Source of the DNA: Synechococcus sp. MW101C3
GTDB taxonomy: Bacteria; Cyanobacteriota; Cyanobacteriia; PCC-6307; Cyanobiaceae
Length of the DNA: 64,000 nt
Assembly: GCF_002252635.1 (NCBI RefSeq)
Contig: NZ_NQKX01000008.1
Location: 124,001-188,000 of the forward strand
Direction: 5' to 3'
The translations under genes were made by a program, and so were the position numbers. This document shows positions 55,293-63,876 of the stretch, one piece after another. The notes beneath the pieces are model-generated. The model saw only the letters and a list, made by a program, of their open reading frames with translations, made no database searches and had not been told where the DNA came from. Every line of letters starts with the position of its first letter. Position 1 is the stretch's first letter.

Positions 55293-57485
55293 TTGCCGAA
55301 TCCTGCCACCCGTCAGGCGGCGGCAGGGGATTTGTTCACGGCCCGGGCGCGGTCACAATGGCGCCATCTGCGCCCGACGACGCCCGTGCCCGGGCTTTCT
55401 GCCCCGCCCCGGCTGCACCTGGTGCTGGCAGGAGGGGGCCACAGCCATGCCCTGCTGCTGCGCCGCTGGGTGATGCGGCCTGCCCAGCGCCCGGCCGCTG
55501 CCCTGATCACACTGGTGAGCCGCGGCAGCACGGCGCTTTATTCCGGCCTGGTGCCCGCTGTGGTGGCGGGTCTGGTGCCCGCTGGCGCCGCCGCCATCGA
55601 TCTGCGCCGCCTCTGCCGGCTGGCCGGCGTCACCTTCGTGCAGGCGGAGATCACCGGGCTGGATCTGGCCGAGCGGGCGCTGCTGCTGGCTGGCCGGCCG
55701 GCACTGCGCTTTGCGCGGCTCAGCCTGGATGTGGGTGCCGTCACTGCGCCGTGCGCCGGCGCCATGGCGGTGAAGCCGCTCGAACCCTTCCTGGCCTGGG
55801 CCGACGGCTATGCAGCGGCGGAAGGCCCCGTGCTGCGCGGTGGTGGCGCTGCGGCGGTGGAGCTGGCGCTGGCCTTCCGCGCCCGTGGGTGGCGGCCCCG
55901 CCTGCTGCTGCGGGGCCAGGGGCTGCAGCTGGGGTCGGTGGCCGCCAACCGCGCCGGCGAGCGCCTGCTGGCGGCGGCGGTGATCCCGCTGGAGCGCCAG
56001 GCGCCGGAGCGGGCCGCGGCAGATCTGGCCTGCACTGGCAGCCTGGCGCCTGCCTGGCTGGCCGCTGCCGGCCTGCCGGTCGATCCCGGCAGCGGCCGTG
56101 TCCGCACGGCGGCCAGCCTGGAGGTGGTGGGCCGCCCCGGCCTGTTCGCCTGCGGTGACTGCGGCCTGATCGACGGCCAGCCCCGTCCCCCATCGGGGGT
56201 CTGGGCGGTGCGGGCCGCGCCGGTGCTGGCGGCCAACCTGAAACGCAGCATCGACAGCCCCGGCCGCCCCCTGCGGCCCTGGCGGCCCCAGCCGTTCGCC
56301 CTGCAACTGCTCGGCGATGGCGGCTGGCAACCGGCCGGTCCACGGGCCCTGGCCCTGTTCGGGCCGCTGGCGATCGGTCCGCACCGCTGGCTGTGGCACT
56401 GGAAGCAGGCCATCGACCAGGCGTTCATGGACCGCTTCACCGCCCTGCAGCCGATGGGCGCCAGAGGCAAGACCGAGCCCATGCCCTGCCGCGGCTGCGC
56501 CGCCAAGCTGCCCGCCGCTCCACTGCAGGCGGCCCTGGGGCGACTCGCTGCGGCTGCCGTCCCCGCCGATGACGCCGCCGTGGTGGCCCGGCTTGACGAC
56601 GGCGCGCTGCTGCTGCAGAGCGTGGATGGCTTCCCGGCCCTGGTGGACGACCCCTGGCTCAACGCCCGCCTCACCACCCTGCATGCCTGCAGCGACCTCT
56701 GGGCCTGTGGGGCGCCGGTGGAGAGCGCCCAGGCGCTGGTGACCCTGCCGGCCGCGGCGGCCGCCGTGCAGGAAGAGCTGCTGGGGCAGACCCTGGCGGG
56801 GGTCTGTTCCGTGCTGGAGCCGCAGGGGGCCGTGCTGCTGGGCGGGCACACCCTGGAGGGCCGCGATGGTGCCGGGCTCAGCCTGGCGCTCACGGTCAAC
56901 GGCCGGGTGGCGCCGGCGCAGTTCTTGCGCAAGGGCCCGCTCCAGCCGGGTGATGTGCTGCTGCTCAGCCGCCCGCTCGGCAGTGGCGTGCTGTTCGCGG
57001 CGGCGATGGCGGCGGCCGCGGATCCCGCCTGGATCGAGCAGGCGCTGGCGGTGCTGCAGCAGAGCCAGGCGCCGCTGCTGCCGCTGCTGGCGCGCCACGG
57101 CTGCCGGGCCTGCACCGATGTGACCGGCTTCGGGCTGCTTGGCCACCTCGGCGAGATGATCGCCGCCAGCCCGGCCGTGCGTGTCGCCCTCGACTGGGCC
57201 GCCGTGCCGGCGCTGCCCGGTGCCCTGGAGCTGCTGGCCGCCGGTGTGGCCAGCAGCCTGGCCCCCGCCAATGCCGCCGCCCTGGCGCTGCTGGACGGTG
57301 CGGTGCAGCTGGAAGGTCCTGGCCCGCATGGCCTTGAGCCCGCCCACAGGGCTCTGCTGATCGATCCCCAGACCTGCGGCCCGCTGCTGGCGGCGCTGCC
57401 AGCCAGCAATGCCGCTGCCGCCCTGCAGGACCTGCGGGCGGCCGGCTTCGGCGCTGCTGTCCTGATCGGCCGGGTGCTGGCTTAG
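55293..57485 (+). CDS. selD: Selenide, water dikinase with N-terminal FAD/NAD oxidoreductase domain (SelD fusion)
   Basis: A 730-residue fusion. Residues of about 40-370 are a pyridine nucleotide-disulfide oxidoreductase-like domain (LHLVLAGGGHSHALLLRRW, GLFACGDCGLID); residues from about 395 are SelD, which makes selenophosphate from selenide and ATP. SelD landmarks are CRGCAAKLP near the start with Cys rather than Sec, PADDAAVV, LHACSDLWACGA, LLGGHTLEGRDGAGLSL and GCRACTDVTGFGLLGHLGEM. The N-terminal domain may deliver reduced selenium to SelD. Exact start uncertain (TTG 55293 is first; the domain begins near codon 40). Its stop overlaps selU by four bases. Confidence 0.92.
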   Translation: MPNPATRQAAAGDLFTARARSQWRHLRPTTPVPGLSAPPRLHLVLAGGGHSHALLLRRWVMRPAQRPAAALITLVSRGSTALYSGLVPAVVAGLVPAGAAAIDLRRLCRLAGVTFVQAEITGLDLAERALLLAGRPALRFARLSLDVGAVTAPCAGAMAVKPLEPFLAWADGYAAAEGPVLRGGGAAAVELALAFRARGWRPRLLLRGQGLQLGSVAANRAGERLLAAAVIPLERQAPERAAADLACTGSLAPAWLAAAGLPVDPGSGRVRTAASLEVVGRPGLFACGDCGLIDGQPRPPSGVWAVRAAPVLAANLKRSIDSPGRPLRPWRPQPFALQLLGDGGWQPAGPRALALFGPLAIGPHRWLWHWKQAIDQAFMDRFTALQPMGARGKTEPMPCRGCAAKLPAAPLQAALGRLAAAAVPADDAAVVARLDDGALLLQSVDGFPALVDDPWLNARLTTLHACSDLWACGAPVESAQALVTLPAAAAAVQEELLGQTLAGVCSVLEPQGAVLLGGHTLEGRDGAGLSLALTVNGRVAPAQFLRKGPLQPGDVLLLSRPLGSGVLFAAAMAAAADPAWIEQALAVLQQSQAPLLPLLARHGCRACTDVTGFGLLGHLGEMIAASPAVRVALDWAAVPALPGALELLAAGVASSLAPANAAALALLDGAVQLEGPGPHGLEPAHRALLIDPQTCGPLLAALPASNAAAALQDLRAAGFGAAVLIGRVLA

Positions 57486-58531
57486 ATCAGGCCGTCCGCC
57501 AGCAGCCGGACGGCGGCCTGCTCCGCGCTCTGTTCCCCCAGCTCCACGCTGGCGACGCCACGACCGCTGAGGTCATGGTCGTAGCAGCGGTCGTAGTAGT
57601 CGAGCATCTGCCGGCAGGCTTCGGCCGCCTCCCCGTTGGCGATCGCCTCCAGGGCGACGGCTGTGCGCTGGGGGCCCAGCCGCTTGGCGATGCGACGGGT
57701 GGCCTCCGCCACCGCCTCCGGGTCGTGCTGGCCGTAGACCGCCACCAGGTGGTCCAGCCGCTGCTCCAGCGGCCGTTGCACCTCCAGCACCGGTGCTGCC
57801 TTCATCTGGCGCCAGAGGCCGGCCGGGATGCGGCAGCGGCCGACCATGGCGCTCTCCGCCTCCAGCCAGATCGCCGCCGCCCCCTCCAGCGCCTGCAAGG
57901 CCATGGCCAGCTGGTTTTCGTAGTGCTCCGTGCTGGGTTGCTGCGGCAGCCCCAACCCGCCGAAGCTGCTGCCGCGATGGTTGGCAAGGCCTTCGAGGTC
58001 CACCACGGCGGCTCCGCGCTGCTGCAGGGCCAGCAGCAGCTCGGTCTTGCCGCAGCCGGTGCGGCCCCCCAGCAGGCGCAGCGGCCAGGGCCGCTCGAAC
58101 AGCTCCAGCGCCCAGCGCCGGAAGCTCTTGTAGCCGCCGTGCAGCAGGCGCACCGGCAGCTCCAGGCTCTCGGCCAGCAGGGCCACGTTGCCGGAGCGCA
58201 TGCCCCCCCGCCAGCAGGTGAGCCGCAGCGGCGCCCCCTCGGCTTCGGCGCTGCAGGCGGCCAGATCCGCCGCGAGCCCCTTCAGGCGCGGGCCCACCAC
58301 CGCCAGTCCATGCAGCACCGCCGCCTGGCGCCCCTGCTGCTTGTAGAGCGTGCCCACCTCCGCCCGTTCGGCATCGCTGAACAGCGGCAGGTTGACGGCG
58401 CCGGGAATGTGGCCCTGGGCGAATTCCGCCGGGGTGCGCACATCCAGCAGTGGCCCCGTCTCCTGCAGGAAGCGCTCGATCGGCTGGGGCACCACCATCG
58501 CCAACCCGGGGCACGACGTCGTGAGCGCCAT
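57482..58531 (-). CDS. selU: tRNA 2-selenouridine synthase SelU/MnmH
   Basis: Replaces sulfur by selenium at the wobble 2-thiouridine of tRNA Lys, Glu and Gln using selenophosphate. The 349-residue protein has an N-terminal rhodanese domain (LLDVRTPAEFAQGHIPGAVN) with the catalytic Cys in LTCWRGGMRSG, and a C-terminal P-loop domain GGRTGCGKTELL. ATG 58531 is preceded by GGAG at good spacing; ATG 58612 is an upstream alternative. It is convergent with selD (four-base overlap), and the product of SelD is its substrate. Confidence 0.93.
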   Translation of the reverse strand: MALTTSCPGLAMVVPQPIERFLQETGPLLDVRTPAEFAQGHIPGAVNLPLFSDAERAEVGTLYKQQGRQAAVLHGLAVVGPRLKGLAADLAACSAEAEGAPLRLTCWRGGMRSGNVALLAESLELPVRLLHGGYKSFRRWALELFERPWPLRLLGGRTGCGKTELLLALQQRGAAVVDLEGLANHRGSSFGGLGLPQQPSTEHYENQLAMALQALEGAAAIWLEAESAMVGRCRIPAGLWRQMKAAPVLEVQRPLEQRLDHLVAVYGQHDPEAVAEATRRIAKRLGPQRTAVALEAIANGEAAEACRQMLDYYDRCYDHDLSGRGVASVELGEQSAEQAAVRLLADGLI

Positions 58532-58759
58532 AGTGGCTCCAGGGCCGCCCTGCTGCGGCGCACCTTGCTTGCACGGCACCCCGGGCAGCGCGACGTGTGG
58601 CTCCTCGGACACCTCCTCGTGCCTCCTCGCTCCGCTGTGCTGCGAGCTGCTTGTGCGTTTCCCAGCGCAGTTGCCCGTTCAGCCGCCTGCGTGCCGAGGC
58701 GCAGGCCTGGGCCTCACCCGCCTCCCGCTCTCATCCTTCCCCCCGATCCCCTCTCACCG

Positions 58760-59701
58760 ATGACGTTCCGCATCCGTGCCACCGCTGCGCTGGTGGGCCT
58801 TTCCCTGGCGCTGCTGCCGGCCCTGGCCCCCGCCGGCGGCCCCCTGCCGTCGCTGCTGAGCGAGGCGAAGGCGCAGCAGAACACCAAGGTGCTGCGCATC
58901 GGTGCGATCCCCGACCAGAAGCCTGAGGTGCTCAACCGGCTCTACCCGCTGGTGGCCAATGAACTCAGCCGTCAGCTGGGCGTGAAGGTCACTTACGTGC
59001 CGGTGGTGGATTACGCCGCCGCCGTCACCGCTTTCCGCACCGGCGGCCTGGATCTGGTCTGGTTCGGCAGTCTCACGGGGGTGCAGGCGCGCCTGCAGAA
59101 GCCCGGCGCCCAGGTGGTCGCCCAGCGCGACATCGACGCCTCGTTCCAGAGCGTCTTCATCGCCAACACCAGCAGCGGCCTCAAGCCGATCTCCAACGTG
59201 AAGGGGCTGACGGAGTTGAAGGGCAAGCGTTTCACCTTTGGCTCGGAGAGTTCCACCTCCGGCCGCCTGATGCCCCAGTTCTACCTGAACCAGGCCGGGG
59301 TCAAGCTCAGCGATTTCGCCGGCGGTGTCCCCGGCTTCAGCAGCAGCCATGACGCCACCATCGCCCTGGTGCAGAGCGGCGCCTACCAGGCCGGCGCCCT
59401 CAGCGAAGAGGTGTGGCGCAGCAACCTCAGCGAGGGCAAGGTCAACCGCGCCAAGGTGATCCAGATCTGGAAAACCCCCGGCTACCCCAACTACCACTGG
59501 CTTGCCCAGCCCGATCTCGACAAGCGCTTCGGCAAGGGCTTCAGCACCCGCATGCGCACGGCGATCCTCAGCTGGCGGACCACCGACCCCGAGCAGAAGC
59601 AGATCCTCGCCCTGTTCGGCGCCCAGCGGTTCATCCCCGCCAAGGCCGCGGATTACGCCCGTATCGAGCAGGTGGGCCGTCAGATCGGCAAGATCCGCTG
59701 A
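58760..59701 (+). CDS. Putative selenate (phosphonate-type) ABC transporter binding protein
   Basis: A 313-residue PhnD-like periplasmic binding protein with a signal peptide (ALVGLSLALLPALAPAGG), mature start near NTKVLRIGAIPDQKPEVL and family stretches VVDYAAAVTAFRTGGLDLVWFG, GKRFTFGSESSTSGRLMP and VPGFSSSHDATIALVQSG. A subgroup of PhnD-like proteins is associated with selenium genes and has been proposed to bind selenate; the adjacent selD and selU support that here. Phosphonate or phosphite binding is the alternative. ATP-binding and permease genes follow directly. Confidence 0.88.
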   Translation: MTFRIRATAALVGLSLALLPALAPAGGPLPSLLSEAKAQQNTKVLRIGAIPDQKPEVLNRLYPLVANELSRQLGVKVTYVPVVDYAAAVTAFRTGGLDLVWFGSLTGVQARLQKPGAQVVAQRDIDASFQSVFIANTSSGLKPISNVKGLTELKGKRFTFGSESSTSGRLMPQFYLNQAGVKLSDFAGGVPGFSSSHDATIALVQSGAYQAGALSEEVWRSNLSEGKVNRAKVIQIWKTPGYPNYHWLAQPDLDKRFGKGFSTRMRTAILSWRTTDPEQKQILALFGAQRFIPAKAADYARIEQVGRQIGKIR

Positions 59702-59711
59702 GGACGCACCG

Positions 59712-60461
59712 ATGAACCCGGTGCTCGAACTGCGCGGCATCACGGTGCCGGGCCAACCCCGACCGCGGCTCGAGGGCATTGACCTCACCATCCGCCAGGG
59801 CGAGCGGGTGGCGTTGCTCGGGGCCAGCGGCGCCGGCAAGAGCACCCTGCTGGCGGTGGCCAATGGGCTGCTGCCAGCGCAGCACGGCGAGGTGCTGTGG
59901 GAGGGCCGGCCACCGGCCCGCTCACGGCGGGGCCGCCGCCTGCAGCAGGCCCGCATCGGCACCCTCTGGCAGGACCTGCGCCTGGTGGAAGAGCTCAGCG
60001 TCCAGCAGAACCTCAATGCCGCGCGGCTGGCGGTCTGGGGCTGGCCGAAGGCCCTGCTCAACCTGCTGCTGCCGCTCGAAACCGACGCCTGCCGCCAGGC
60101 GATGGCGACGATGGACCTGGAGCCACACCTGCTGGAGCGGCCGGTGTCGGCTCTCTCCGGCGGCCAGCGCCAGCGGGTGGCCATGGCGCGGCTGCTGCGC
60201 CAGGACCCGGTGCTGCTGCTGGCCGATGAACCTCTGGCCAGCCTTGATCCCCGCCTGGCGGCGGAGCTGCTGGCCCTGCTGCTGCGTCAGGCGGTGCCGC
60301 CGCGTGCCCTGCTGCTCAGCCTGCACCGCCCCGATCTGCTGGAGGGCTTCGATCGGGCGATCGGTCTGCGGCAGGGCCGGCTGGTGTTCGACGGGCCGAT
60401 CGCCGCGGTGCACCGGGCGCTGCTGACCGACCTCTACGAAGGCACGCCGCCGTGCAGCTGA
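59712..60461 (+). CDS. ABC transporter ATPase (PhnC-like, putative selenate uptake)
   Basis: A 249-residue importer ATPase starting MNPVLELRGITVPGQPRP. Walker A is GASGAGKSTLL, the Q-loop is GTLWQDLRLVEEL, the signature LSGGQRQRVAMARLL, Walker B VLLLADEPLASLD, and the switch His lies in LSLHRPDLLEGF. It starts 10 bases after the binding-protein gene and overlaps the permease by 10 bases, so the three are one transport unit. Confidence 0.92.
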   Translation: MNPVLELRGITVPGQPRPRLEGIDLTIRQGERVALLGASGAGKSTLLAVANGLLPAQHGEVLWEGRPPARSRRGRRLQQARIGTLWQDLRLVEELSVQQNLNAARLAVWGWPKALLNLLLPLETDACRQAMATMDLEPHLLERPVSALSGGQRQRVAMARLLRQDPVLLLADEPLASLDPRLAAELLALLLRQAVPPRALLLSLHRPDLLEGFDRAIGLRQGRLVFDGPIAAVHRALLTDLYEGTPPCS

Positions 60462-61999
60462 GAGTTGCGCCGCCGCTGCTGGTGCTGCTGCCGGCCCTGG
60501 TGCTGCTGCCGCTGGGGCTGGTGCTGCCGGGCCTCAGCCACGGCGGCGGCTGGGAGCTGATCGGTCAGTTTGCCATGGCGGCGCTGACGCCGTCGCTGGA
60601 TCCGGTGGTGCTGCGCTCGGTGGCCGGTGGGCTGCTGGTGACCGTGGCGATGGCGCTGCTGGGCTGGGCGGTGAGCCTGGTGCTCGGCCTGCTGCTGGGC
60701 GTGGCCAGCTCCCGCACCGTCTGGACCACCCTCACCGGCAGTGCCCTGCCCGCCACCGGCATCCGCCGCCTGCTGGCCGTTCCCCGCTCCATCCATGAAC
60801 TGATCTGGGGGCTGCTGCTCCTGCAACTGCTGGGGCTGCAGCCGGCGGTGGCCGTGCTGGCGATCGTGATCCCCTATGCGGCGCTGGTGGCGCGGGTGCT
60901 GAGTGATCTGCTCGACGCGCTGCCCACCACCAACGTGGAGGCCCTGCGGGCCGGTGGGGCGCCGGCGCCGGCCGCGTTGCTCACGGCGCTCGGCCCCGCC
61001 CTGCTGCCGGGGGTGCTCAGCTACGGCGGCTACCGGCTGGAGTGCGCCCTGCGCAGCGCCACCCTGCTGGGGGTGTTCGGCCTTGGCGGCCTCGGCACCG
61101 AGCTGAAGCTCACCATGCAGTCGCTCGCTTTCCACGAGCTCTGGACCGGCCTGTGGCTGCTGCTCGCCGTGATGCTCAGCCTGGAGGCCGGCCTGGGCTA
61201 TCTGCGGCGACGTTGGCTGATGCCCGTGCGCTTCGGTCTGCAGCAGCCGTCGGTGGGGCTGCGGGCGCGGGAGATGCTGCTGGTGCTGCTGGCCCTGCTG
61301 CCGCTCTCGCTGCTGCTGGGTCATGCCCTTGGCGTGCAGCCCCAGGCGCTGCTCAGCGTGCAGCCGTTGCCGCCGCTGCAGAGCGACTGGCCCAGCGTGC
61401 TGGCCCTGCCCTGGCCGGCGCTGGTGGGCGGCACCCTGGGGCTGACGCTGCTGGCGGCCTGCCTGGCGGTGGGTCTGGCGCCCCTGCTGCTGCTGCTGGC
61501 GGCCCCGTCCCGCTGGCTGCGAGCGCCGCTGCGCCTGGTCTGGGCGCTGGGCCGCCTCTGGCCGCCGCCGCTCACGGCCCTGCTGCTGCTGCTGGTGCTG
61601 CAGCCCGGTGTCGTCACCGGTGCGCTGGCCCTCGGCTTTCACAACCTCGGTGTGCTCGGCCGCCTGCTGCTGGAGAGCGCCGCCGATGCCAGCCCGGCCA
61701 CGGAGCAGGCGCTGGCCTGCGCCGGCAGCGGGCCGCGGCTGGCCCTGCTCTACGGCCGCCTCAGCGGCGTGGCCCGCCCCTACCTCGCCTATGCCGCCTA
61801 CCGCAGCGATGTGATGCTGCGGGAATCGGTGGTGGTGAGCCTGGTGGGCGCCACGGGCCTCGGCAGCCAGCTGCTGGAGAGCCTCAGTTCGTTCGCCTGG
61901 GACCAGCTGCTGGCGCTGGTGCTGGTCTATGCCCTGCTCACGCTGCTGGGGGAAGACCTCAGCGACCGCTGGCGGGCGAGGCTGCTGGCCAGCGGTTGA
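60452..61999 (+). CDS. Double-length ABC permease (fused PhnE-like domains, putative selenate uptake)
   Basis: A very hydrophobic 515-residue permease with about 12 membrane helices. It contains two PhnE-like halves, each with the cytoplasmic EAA-type loop: TTNVEALRAGGAPAPAALLTA with ATLLGVFGLGGLG in the first half and ATEQALACAGSGPRLALLYG with SLVGATGLGSQLLE in the second. A single polypeptide thus supplies both membrane subunits. It starts at GTG 60452, overlapping the ATPase gene by 10 bases. Confidence 0.88.
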   Translation: MQLRVAPPLLVLLPALVLLPLGLVLPGLSHGGGWELIGQFAMAALTPSLDPVVLRSVAGGLLVTVAMALLGWAVSLVLGLLLGVASSRTVWTTLTGSALPATGIRRLLAVPRSIHELIWGLLLLQLLGLQPAVAVLAIVIPYAALVARVLSDLLDALPTTNVEALRAGGAPAPAALLTALGPALLPGVLSYGGYRLECALRSATLLGVFGLGGLGTELKLTMQSLAFHELWTGLWLLLAVMLSLEAGLGYLRRRWLMPVRFGLQQPSVGLRAREMLLVLLALLPLSLLLGHALGVQPQALLSVQPLPPLQSDWPSVLALPWPALVGGTLGLTLLAACLAVGLAPLLLLLAAPSRWLRAPLRLVWALGRLWPPPLTALLLLLVLQPGVVTGALALGFHNLGVLGRLLLESAADASPATEQALACAGSGPRLALLYGRLSGVARPYLAYAAYRSDVMLRESVVVSLVGATGLGSQLLESLSSFAWDQLLALVLVYALLTLLGEDLSDRWRARLLASG

Positions 62000-62063
62000 G
62001 CCGGGGACGGGCGGCGCGGCAGGGTGGGTGGCACCATCCGCAGCGCAGGCTGCCGCGCAGGCC

Positions 62064-63212
62064 ATGACCGACGAGCCGGGGGGTGCCCCTGCAGTGCCAT
62101 CGCCGCCCGCCGCGCCCGATCTGGTGGCGGTGGCCGAGCAGTTTGCGCTCGGCGCTCCGGTGCAGGCGATCGCCCCGCTCGGCGGCGGCAACGTCAACGA
62201 CACCTACCTGGTGCAGCTGGTGGGGGCCCCCGGCGGCTCCCATGTGCTGCAGCGCCTCAACACCCACGTGTTCCGCCAGCCCCGGGATGTGATGCGCAAC
62301 CTGCTGGCCTTCACCGCCCATGCCGAGCGCCAGCTGCAGGCGCCGGCGTCCGGCCTGGGCCGCCGCTGGGAGGTGCCGCGCGTGGTGCCGTTGCAGGGCG
62401 GCGCTGATCCCTGGCTGGAGTGCGACGGCGCCTTCTGGCGCATGACCACCTTCATCGGCGGCGCCCGCAGCCTCGACCAGCTCAGTGACACCGGGCAGGC
62501 CCGTGAGGTGGGCTATGGCCTGGGCCGCTTCCACCGGCTGGTGAGCGATCTGCCGGTGGACCAGCTGGTGGACACGCTGGAGGGGTTTCACATCACCCCC
62601 ACCTACCTGGCGGCCTACCACCGGGTCTGCGCCGCGTCACCGCCGCCCGCCTCCCCCGAGCTGCGCCACTGCGCTGCCTTTGTGGCGGAACGGCAGCGGT
62701 GGGCGTCGGTGCTGGAGGACGCTAAGGGGAGCGGCCGGCTGCAGCTGCGCCCCATCCATGGCGACCCGAAGGTGAACAACGTGCTGATCGATGCGGCCAG
62801 CGGCGCCGCGATCAGCCTGGTGGATCTCGACACCGTGAAGCCGGGCCTGATCCACTACGACATCGGCGACTGCCTGCGCTCGGCCTGCAACCTCGCCGGG
62901 GAGGAAGCCGCCGACTGGCGCGCGGTGCGCTTCGACACCGGCTTCTGCGCGGCGCTGCTGGAGGGGTATGCGGCGGCGGCCCGCCCCATGCTCACCACCG
63001 ACGACGTGGCCTTCCTCTACGACGCGATCCGCCTGCTGGCCTTCGAGCTGGGGGTGCGTTTCCTCACCGACCATCTCGCCGGCGACGTGTACTTCAAGGT
63101 GCGCCGGCCGGGGCAGAACCTGCAGCGGGCCCTGGTGCAGTTCGCCCTCGCCGCCAGCATCGAGGCGCAGGAAGCCGAGATCCGCGCGATCGTCGCGGCG
63201 GTGATGGCATGA
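62064..63212 (+). CDS. APH-family phosphotransferase, NahK-like
   Basis: A 382-residue kinase-fold protein. It has IAPLGGGNVNDTYLVQ, VLQRLNTHVFRQPRDVMRN, the catalytic loop PIHGDPKVNNVLID and the metal-binding LVDLDTVKPGLIHYDIGDCLRS. These match N-acetylhexosamine 1-kinase-like proteins (NahK), which phosphorylate amino sugars at C1; the real substrate is unknown. ATG 62064 begins MTDEPGG, after the permease stop. It overlaps the next gene by four bases (ATGA). Confidence 0.85.
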   Translation: MTDEPGGAPAVPSPPAAPDLVAVAEQFALGAPVQAIAPLGGGNVNDTYLVQLVGAPGGSHVLQRLNTHVFRQPRDVMRNLLAFTAHAERQLQAPASGLGRRWEVPRVVPLQGGADPWLECDGAFWRMTTFIGGARSLDQLSDTGQAREVGYGLGRFHRLVSDLPVDQLVDTLEGFHITPTYLAAYHRVCAASPPPASPELRHCAAFVAERQRWASVLEDAKGSGRLQLRPIHGDPKVNNVLIDAASGAAISLVDLDTVKPGLIHYDIGDCLRSACNLAGEEAADWRAVRFDTGFCAALLEGYAAAARPMLTTDDVAFLYDAIRLLAFELGVRFLTDHLAGDVYFKVRRPGQNLQRALVQFALAASIEAQEAEIRAIVAAVMA

Positions 63213-63811
63213 CCTCGCCACCCTCATCGCCACCGCCACCTCTGGACTCCCACGCCTTCACGCTTCATCCCTTCATGGCGGCCTCCTCAGCGGCGGTGTC
63301 CCCAGCGGCGTCTCCCCCAGCGGCGGCCCTCACCCTCACCGGCCAGGTGGTGCGGCGCGGCGCGGAGCTGCAGATCGGCTGGCGGCTGGCGGGCGCGCTC
63401 GAGGGCGTGTGCCTGCCGGAGCCGGCGGCGCTGCCCCAGCGCTGCGATGACCTCTGGCAGACCACCTGCCTGGAGTTCTTCCTGGCCACTCCCGGTGCCG
63501 ACGCCTACTGGGAGGTGAACCTCTCCCCCGCCGGCCACTGGAACGTCTACCGCTTCAGCGGCTACCGCCAGGGGATGGCGCCGGAGGCGGCGCTGCAGGC
63601 GCTGCCCTTCCGGGTCACGCGCACGCCTGGCGTTCTGGAGCTTGAGCTCACCTGCGACCTTGCCGCCCTCCTGCCCGGCGGCGGCCCGCTGGAGCTGGCA
63701 GTCACCGCCGTGGTGGAGCAGGCCGGCGGCGCCCTCACCTACTGGGCCCTGGCCCACCCCGGCAGCGCGCCCGATTTCCACCGCCGCGACGGCTTTCAGC
63801 TGCGCCTGTGA
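63209..63811 (+). CDS. DOMON-like domain protein
   Basis: A 200-residue protein of the bacterial DOMON-like (beta-sandwich) group. The first 40 residues are Pro/Ser/Ala-rich; the domain follows with RRGAELQIGWRLAG, RCDDLWQTTCLEFFLA, the characteristic YWEVNLSPAGHWNVYRFSGYR and ends YWALAHPGSAPDFHRRDGF. Such domains bind sugars or haem, but no function is established for this family. Translationally coupled to the NahK-like kinase by a four-base overlap, which suggests a shared role in sugar metabolism. Confidence 0.85.
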   Translation: MTSPPSSPPPPLDSHAFTLHPFMAASSAAVSPAASPPAAALTLTGQVVRRGAELQIGWRLAGALEGVCLPEPAALPQRCDDLWQTTCLEFFLATPGADAYWEVNLSPAGHWNVYRFSGYRQGMAPEAALQALPFRVTRTPGVLELELTCDLAALLPGGGPLELAVTAVVEQAGGALTYWALAHPGSAPDFHRRDGFQLRL

Positions 63812-63876
63812 GGCCGGCTGGCGTCGCGTGGCCTGAGCGCCGCTTCTACAGTCGTGGCACGGCGCCGGACCTCACG

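Noticed and set aside
55353..57347. 664-codon antisense frame opposite the selD fusion, rich in Gln and His
   Set aside because: Gln/His-rich shadow of Ala/Leu-rich coding sequence; the plus-strand protein has clear catalytic motifs.
60434..62203. 589-codon antisense frame opposite the permease, extremely Gln-rich
   Set aside because: It is the shadow of CTG-rich leucine codons in the permease; no domain visible.
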